A model generated the notes under the pieces. The model ran no database searches. It was not told the DNA's origin and saw nothing but the letters and a program-made list of their open reading frames with translations. Position numbers and translations under genes: made by a program. From Lentisphaerota bacterium (GTDB taxonomy: Bacteria > Verrucomicrobiota > Kiritimatiellia > RFP12 > UBA1067): a DNA stretch of 7,961 nt. Position 1 is the stretch's first letter; each line of letters opens with the position of its first letter. The stretch spans positions 1-7,961 of the forward strand of contig SUVZ01000158.1 in assembly GCA_015061765.1 (NCBI GenBank), in the 5' to 3' direction. This document shows, one piece after another, positions 6,140 to 7,961 of the stretch.

Positions 6140-6703
6140 ATGGCGAAACGAGTGAAGAAGATGCTTGAGGTCTCTCTTGTAAGGGCGGAGCTTGCGTCTC
6201 TGCCGGAGCGCAAACTGCTCAGAAGCCGCAATCTTGTCTGTGTGGACATGATATGGCCCAGGGCCGGCATAGCCCGCAAGTCTGCGGCGCGGGAGGCCAC
6301 ATTCCGCAAGGGGAAAGTGGATTTCTCCACTGAAGAATGGGCGAAGCGTGTCGTGTTCCGCGAGGATGTCGATGGACGCACGGCTTTCGCCGTTTCGATC
6401 ACCGAGCCGGTGACGGTGCAGAAGCTGAAGAGGTTTGCGCGTCTTACCGCGAAATATGCGTTGAGGATGGGTGCGGACTTCATGGAGAAGGCTATGGTGG
6501 GATATGCGGACATCGCCTCGGCCCCTATGGATGCTCTTTCCGCAATGGTTGGCGAAAAGGATGCGCCGGAGGCAATTGCACAGGGTGTCGTCGATTTCCC
6601 TTCCCTTCCGTCCGACGACGACGAGGTGTTTGTTGAAGTCCCGCTTAAACGCCCAGGAGAAGCGAAGGTAATCGGAGTGTTCACACTTGCCGTGCGCGGA
6701 TGA
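6140..6703 (+). CDS. Hypothetical protein, 187 aa
   Basis: I do not recognise this protein. It has no signal peptide and no membrane segment, so it is probably cytoplasmic. The first 75 residues are rich in Arg/Lys (MAKRVKK start, then ERKLLRSR and ARKSAAREATFRKGK). The middle part alternates strand-like and helical stretches (VVFREDVDGRTAFAVSI, then KLKRFARLTAKYALRMGADF). A helical Ala/Met-rich stretch follows, then an acidic patch SDDDEVFVEV near 158-167, and the protein ends in a strand-like VIGVFTLAV. The start is supported by AAGGAG (6125-6130), 9 nt upstream. Codon use resembles the neighbours, which speaks for a real, resident gene. It lies alone between the oad terminator and an 89-codon gene 87 nt downstream that reads the same way. 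The function is unknown. Confidence 0.78.
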   Translation: MAKRVKKMLEVSLVRAELASLPERKLLRSRNLVCVDMIWPRAGIARKSAAREATFRKGKVDFSTEEWAKRVVFREDVDGRTAFAVSITEPVTVQKLKRFARLTAKYALRMGADFMEKAMVGYADIASAPMDALSAMVGEKDAPEAIAQGVVDFPSLPSDDDEVFVEVPLKRPGEAKVIGVFTLAVRG

Positions 6704-6779
6704 ATTTACGTCCATTTGCATGCACGATGAATTTTAAGAAGCACCTGTAACCTTTTGCGCCGTGTGGTGTACTGTATTC

Positions 6780-6786
6780 GGAGGGG
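6780..6786 (+). promoter_or_regulatory. Ribosome binding site of the 89-codon gene
   Basis: GGAGGGG lies 4 nt before the ATG at 6791, or 6 nt if only GGAGG is counted. It fixes this start over an upstream in-frame TTG at 6755, which has no such site and would add 12 residues. Confidence 0.65.
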
Positions 6787-6790
6787 AACT

Positions 6791-7060
6791 ATGGACATCG
6801 ATTTGAACACTGCCTTAAATGCCAATCGTGCTGTGGATGCAAGGTTTGCAGATGCGCATGAGATTGTTTCGGACAAGTCTGCTCAACTGAAGGGCGGAGA
6901 GATGCTTGGTCCGGCCCTTACCGTCACTGAGCGACAGCTGACGGGTCTTGAGGTCTTTGATGAACATGCCGATGATGACCTGCGCAGAGATGATCCCCTT
7001 GGGAAACTCGTGTTGTCAGCCTTTGATCTCAAGGCGCCGGACGTGCCAGAGTTCATATGA
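6791..7060 (+). CDS. Hypothetical small acidic protein, 89 aa
   Basis: I do not recognise this protein. It is soluble, acidic and without Cys, Trp or a membrane segment. The N-terminal half looks helical (ALNANRAVDARFADAHEIV). The middle is polar (KSAQLKGGEMLGPALTVTERQLTG), an Asp-rich cluster lies at about 56-66 (FDEHADDDLRRDD), and the tail is hydrophobic (PDVPEFI). A strong Shine-Dalgarno site and a uniform reading frame support a real gene. Its codons are less GC-rich at third positions than those of oadA and oadB. It is 87 nt downstream of the 187-codon gene and 112 nt upstream of rpsL, so it could be the second gene of a small operon. I find no convincing promoter directly in front of it. 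Confidence 0.6.
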   Translation: MDIDLNTALNANRAVDARFADAHEIVSDKSAQLKGGEMLGPALTVTERQLTGLEVFDEHADDDLRRDDPLGKLVLSAFDLKAPDVPEFI

Positions 7061-7104
7061 AACGAGCTTAATTTTCGCTTTTATTTTTATGATAAAATCG
7101 GGAC

Positions 7105-7133
7105 TTGCGCAGAAAGGCAATTTTTGGTATATT
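7105..7133 (+). promoter_or_regulatory. Promoter of the rpsL-rpsG operon
   Basis: TTGCGC (7105-7110) and TATATT (7128-7133) are separated by 17 nt. The -10 box is close to consensus, while the -35 box matches only in TTG. Transcription would start near 7140, about 33 nt before rpsL. The A/T-rich sequence just upstream (7068-7097) could act as an UP-type element, as is common for ribosomal promoters. Confidence 0.55.
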
Positions 7134-7172
7134 ACAACTCCGTTTTTTCGAACCAAAAGGAAATTGAGCTAA

Positions 7173-7559
7173 ATGCCGACAATCAATCAGTTGATTCGCA
7201 AGGGGCGCCAGCCGCTTGCAAAGCATTCGAAGTCCCCGGCTCTGAAGGAGTGCCCTCAGCGCCGTGGTGTGTGTCTCGTCGTGAAGACGATGACGCCCAA
7301 GAAGCCTAACTCGGCTCTCCGCAAGGTTGCCCGTGTGCGCCTTACGACCGGTACCGAAGTTACGGCATACATCCCTGGTGAAGGTCACAATCTGCAGGAA
7401 CACTCCGTTGTGCTCGTTCGCGGCGGCCGTGTGAAGGACCTTCCTGGTGTCCGTTACCACATCATCCGCGGTAAGCTTGACTCTCTCGGCGTGAACGGTC
7501 GTAATCGCAGCCGCTCCAAGTACGGTATGAAGCGCCAGAAGAAGGAAGAAGGTAAGTAA
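7173..7559 (+). CDS. rpsL: 30S ribosomal protein S12
   Basis: The gene encodes a 128-residue S12, a protein at the decoding centre of the 30S subunit that takes part in tRNA selection. The whole family pattern is present: the [11 protein letters not shown] start, [48 protein letters not shown] and the basic C terminus [12 protein letters not shown]. Lys43 and Lys44 (E. coli Lys42/Lys43 without the initiator Met) are unchanged, so the site of classical streptomycin-resistance mutations looks wild type. The Asp of VKDLPGV, methylthiolated in E. coli, is kept. AAAAGGAAA lies about 10 nt upstream of the start. It is followed by rpsG with only 3 nt between stop and start, as the first gene of a str-type operon. 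Confidence 0.98.
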   Translation: MPTINQLIRKGRQPLAKHSKSPALKECPQRRGVCLVVKTMTPKKPNSALRKVARVRLTTGTEVTAYIPGEGHNLQEHSVVLVRGGRVKDLPGVRYHIIRGKLDSLGVNGRNRSRSKYGMKRQKKEEGK

Positions 7560-7562
7560 ACC

Positions 7563-7961
7563 ATGTCCCGCAGAGCTAAGAAGATTGAAAAGCGCGTAAC
7601 CCTCGATCCGAAGTACAATTCGGAGCTCGTTGCCCACATGATCCGTGTGGTGATGAAGGATGGCAAGAAGACGACCGCAGAGAAGATTGTCTATGGTGCC
7701 ATCGACAAGCTCAAGGAAGCGCTTGAGAAGAACCCTGAGAAGTTTGTCAAGGACGAGAAGCAGTACACCGATGCTCTCGAGGTCCTCACCGCCGCCATCG
7801 ATCAGATGAAGCCGCAGGTTGAGGTAAAGACGCGTCGCGTCGGCGGCACGACCTATCCGGTTCCTGTGCCGATCGCCCCCAACCGTCAGCTTTCGCTCGC
7901 GCTCCGCTGGACGACGACGTTCGCTTCCGGCCGTCACGGCATGGGCATGCCTGCCGCTGTC
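7563..7961 (+). CDS. rpsG: 30S ribosomal protein S7 (3' end beyond window)
   Basis: The first 133 codons of S7 are present. S7 binds the 3' major domain of 16S rRNA, nucleates assembly of the 30S head and contacts the E-site tRNA. Family landmarks are MSRRAKK, LDPKYNSELV, MKDGKKTTAEKIVYGA, VEVKTRRVGGTTYPVPV and LALRW (112-116). Compared with E. coli S7 as I remember it, the spacing matches up to about residue 50. There are then about 13 extra, charged residues (KNPEKFVKDEKQY region, about 56-68) before VEVKTRR. The ribosome binding site, GAAGG at 7548-7552, lies inside the end of rpsL, so translation is probably coupled. The frame is open at the window edge with no stop. Confidence 0.97.
   Translation, partial: MSRRAKKIEKRVTLDPKYNSELVAHMIRVVMKDGKKTTAEKIVYGAIDKLKEALEKNPEKFVKDEKQYTDALEVLTAAIDQMKPQVEVKTRRVGGTTYPVPVPIAPNRQLSLALRWTTTFASGRHGMGMPAAV

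Noticed and set aside
4412..6721. 769-codon open frame on the minus strand across oadB and the 187-aa gene
   Set aside because: Its product is full of His, Arg, Asp and Glu with no recognisable fold. It is the antisense image of two real genes and crosses a terminator and two gene boundaries. High GC codon bias explains the lack of stops.
7061..7090. Possible terminator after the 89-codon gene (T-rich tract)
   Set aside because: Only three or four base pairs can form before the T-rich stretch. The tract is better explained as A/T-rich DNA upstream of the rpsL promoter.
7122..7158. Inverted repeat TTTTGGT / ACCAAAA that could hide the rpsL ribosome binding site
   Set aside because: The left arm overlaps the -10 box of the likely promoter, so it would not be in the transcript. 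Seven A/T-rich pairs are also weak.
7068..7937. 289-codon open frame on the minus strand across rpsL and rpsG
   Set aside because: It is fully antisense to two highly conserved ribosomal genes and has no recognisable motif.

Overview
The window carries eight protein-coding genes, all on the + strand, two of them cut by the window edges. GC content is moderately high, the genes are closely spaced, and Shine-Dalgarno sites of the AAGGAG type precede most starts. I see no rRNA, tRNA, CRISPR array, transposase or phage gene. The organism looks like an anaerobic or fermentative Gram-negative-type bacterium: it has a Tat/lipoprotein-type signal, a signal peptide on a membrane protein, and a sodium-pumping decarboxylase. 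The style of the proteins suggests a PVC-superphylum gut lineage (Kiritimatiellota, Lentisphaerota or Verrucomicrobiota). That placement is a weak inference, because no marker was searched.

Layout. Positions 1-775 hold the 3' part of a purine nucleoside phosphorylase gene. It is followed after 22 nt by a calcineurin-like metallophosphoesterase gene (798-2234) with a twin-arginine signal, so the two probably share a transcript. A hairpin (2235-2265) and a good sigma70-type promoter (2273-2301) then open the central operon. This is oadG-oadA-oadB (2332-5989), encoding the gamma, alpha and beta subunits of a biotin-dependent, Na+-translocating oxaloacetate decarboxylase-type complex. A clear intrinsic terminator (about 6015-6048) closes it. 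Next come two genes I do not recognise, of 187 and 89 codons (6140-6703 and 6791-7060). The window ends with the start of the str ribosomal operon: rpsL (S12) behind its own promoter, and rpsG (S7), which runs off the end.

How the genes work together. OadA should transfer the carboxyl group of a 2-oxo acid, most likely oxaloacetate, onto the biotin on its own C-terminal domain. OadB should decarboxylate carboxybiotin while exporting Na+. OadG should anchor and assemble the complex. The catalytic and ion-path residues known from Klebsiella OadB are all present at the expected spacings, so the pump is probably functional. Odd features are the secreted-looking extension of about 110 residues at the N terminus of OadB, a divergent carboxyltransferase in OadA, and a heptad-repeat/hairpin element between oadA and oadB.

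I found no strong evidence for a wholly new system. The best leads are the modified decarboxylase and the two unrecognised genes upstream of rpsL.
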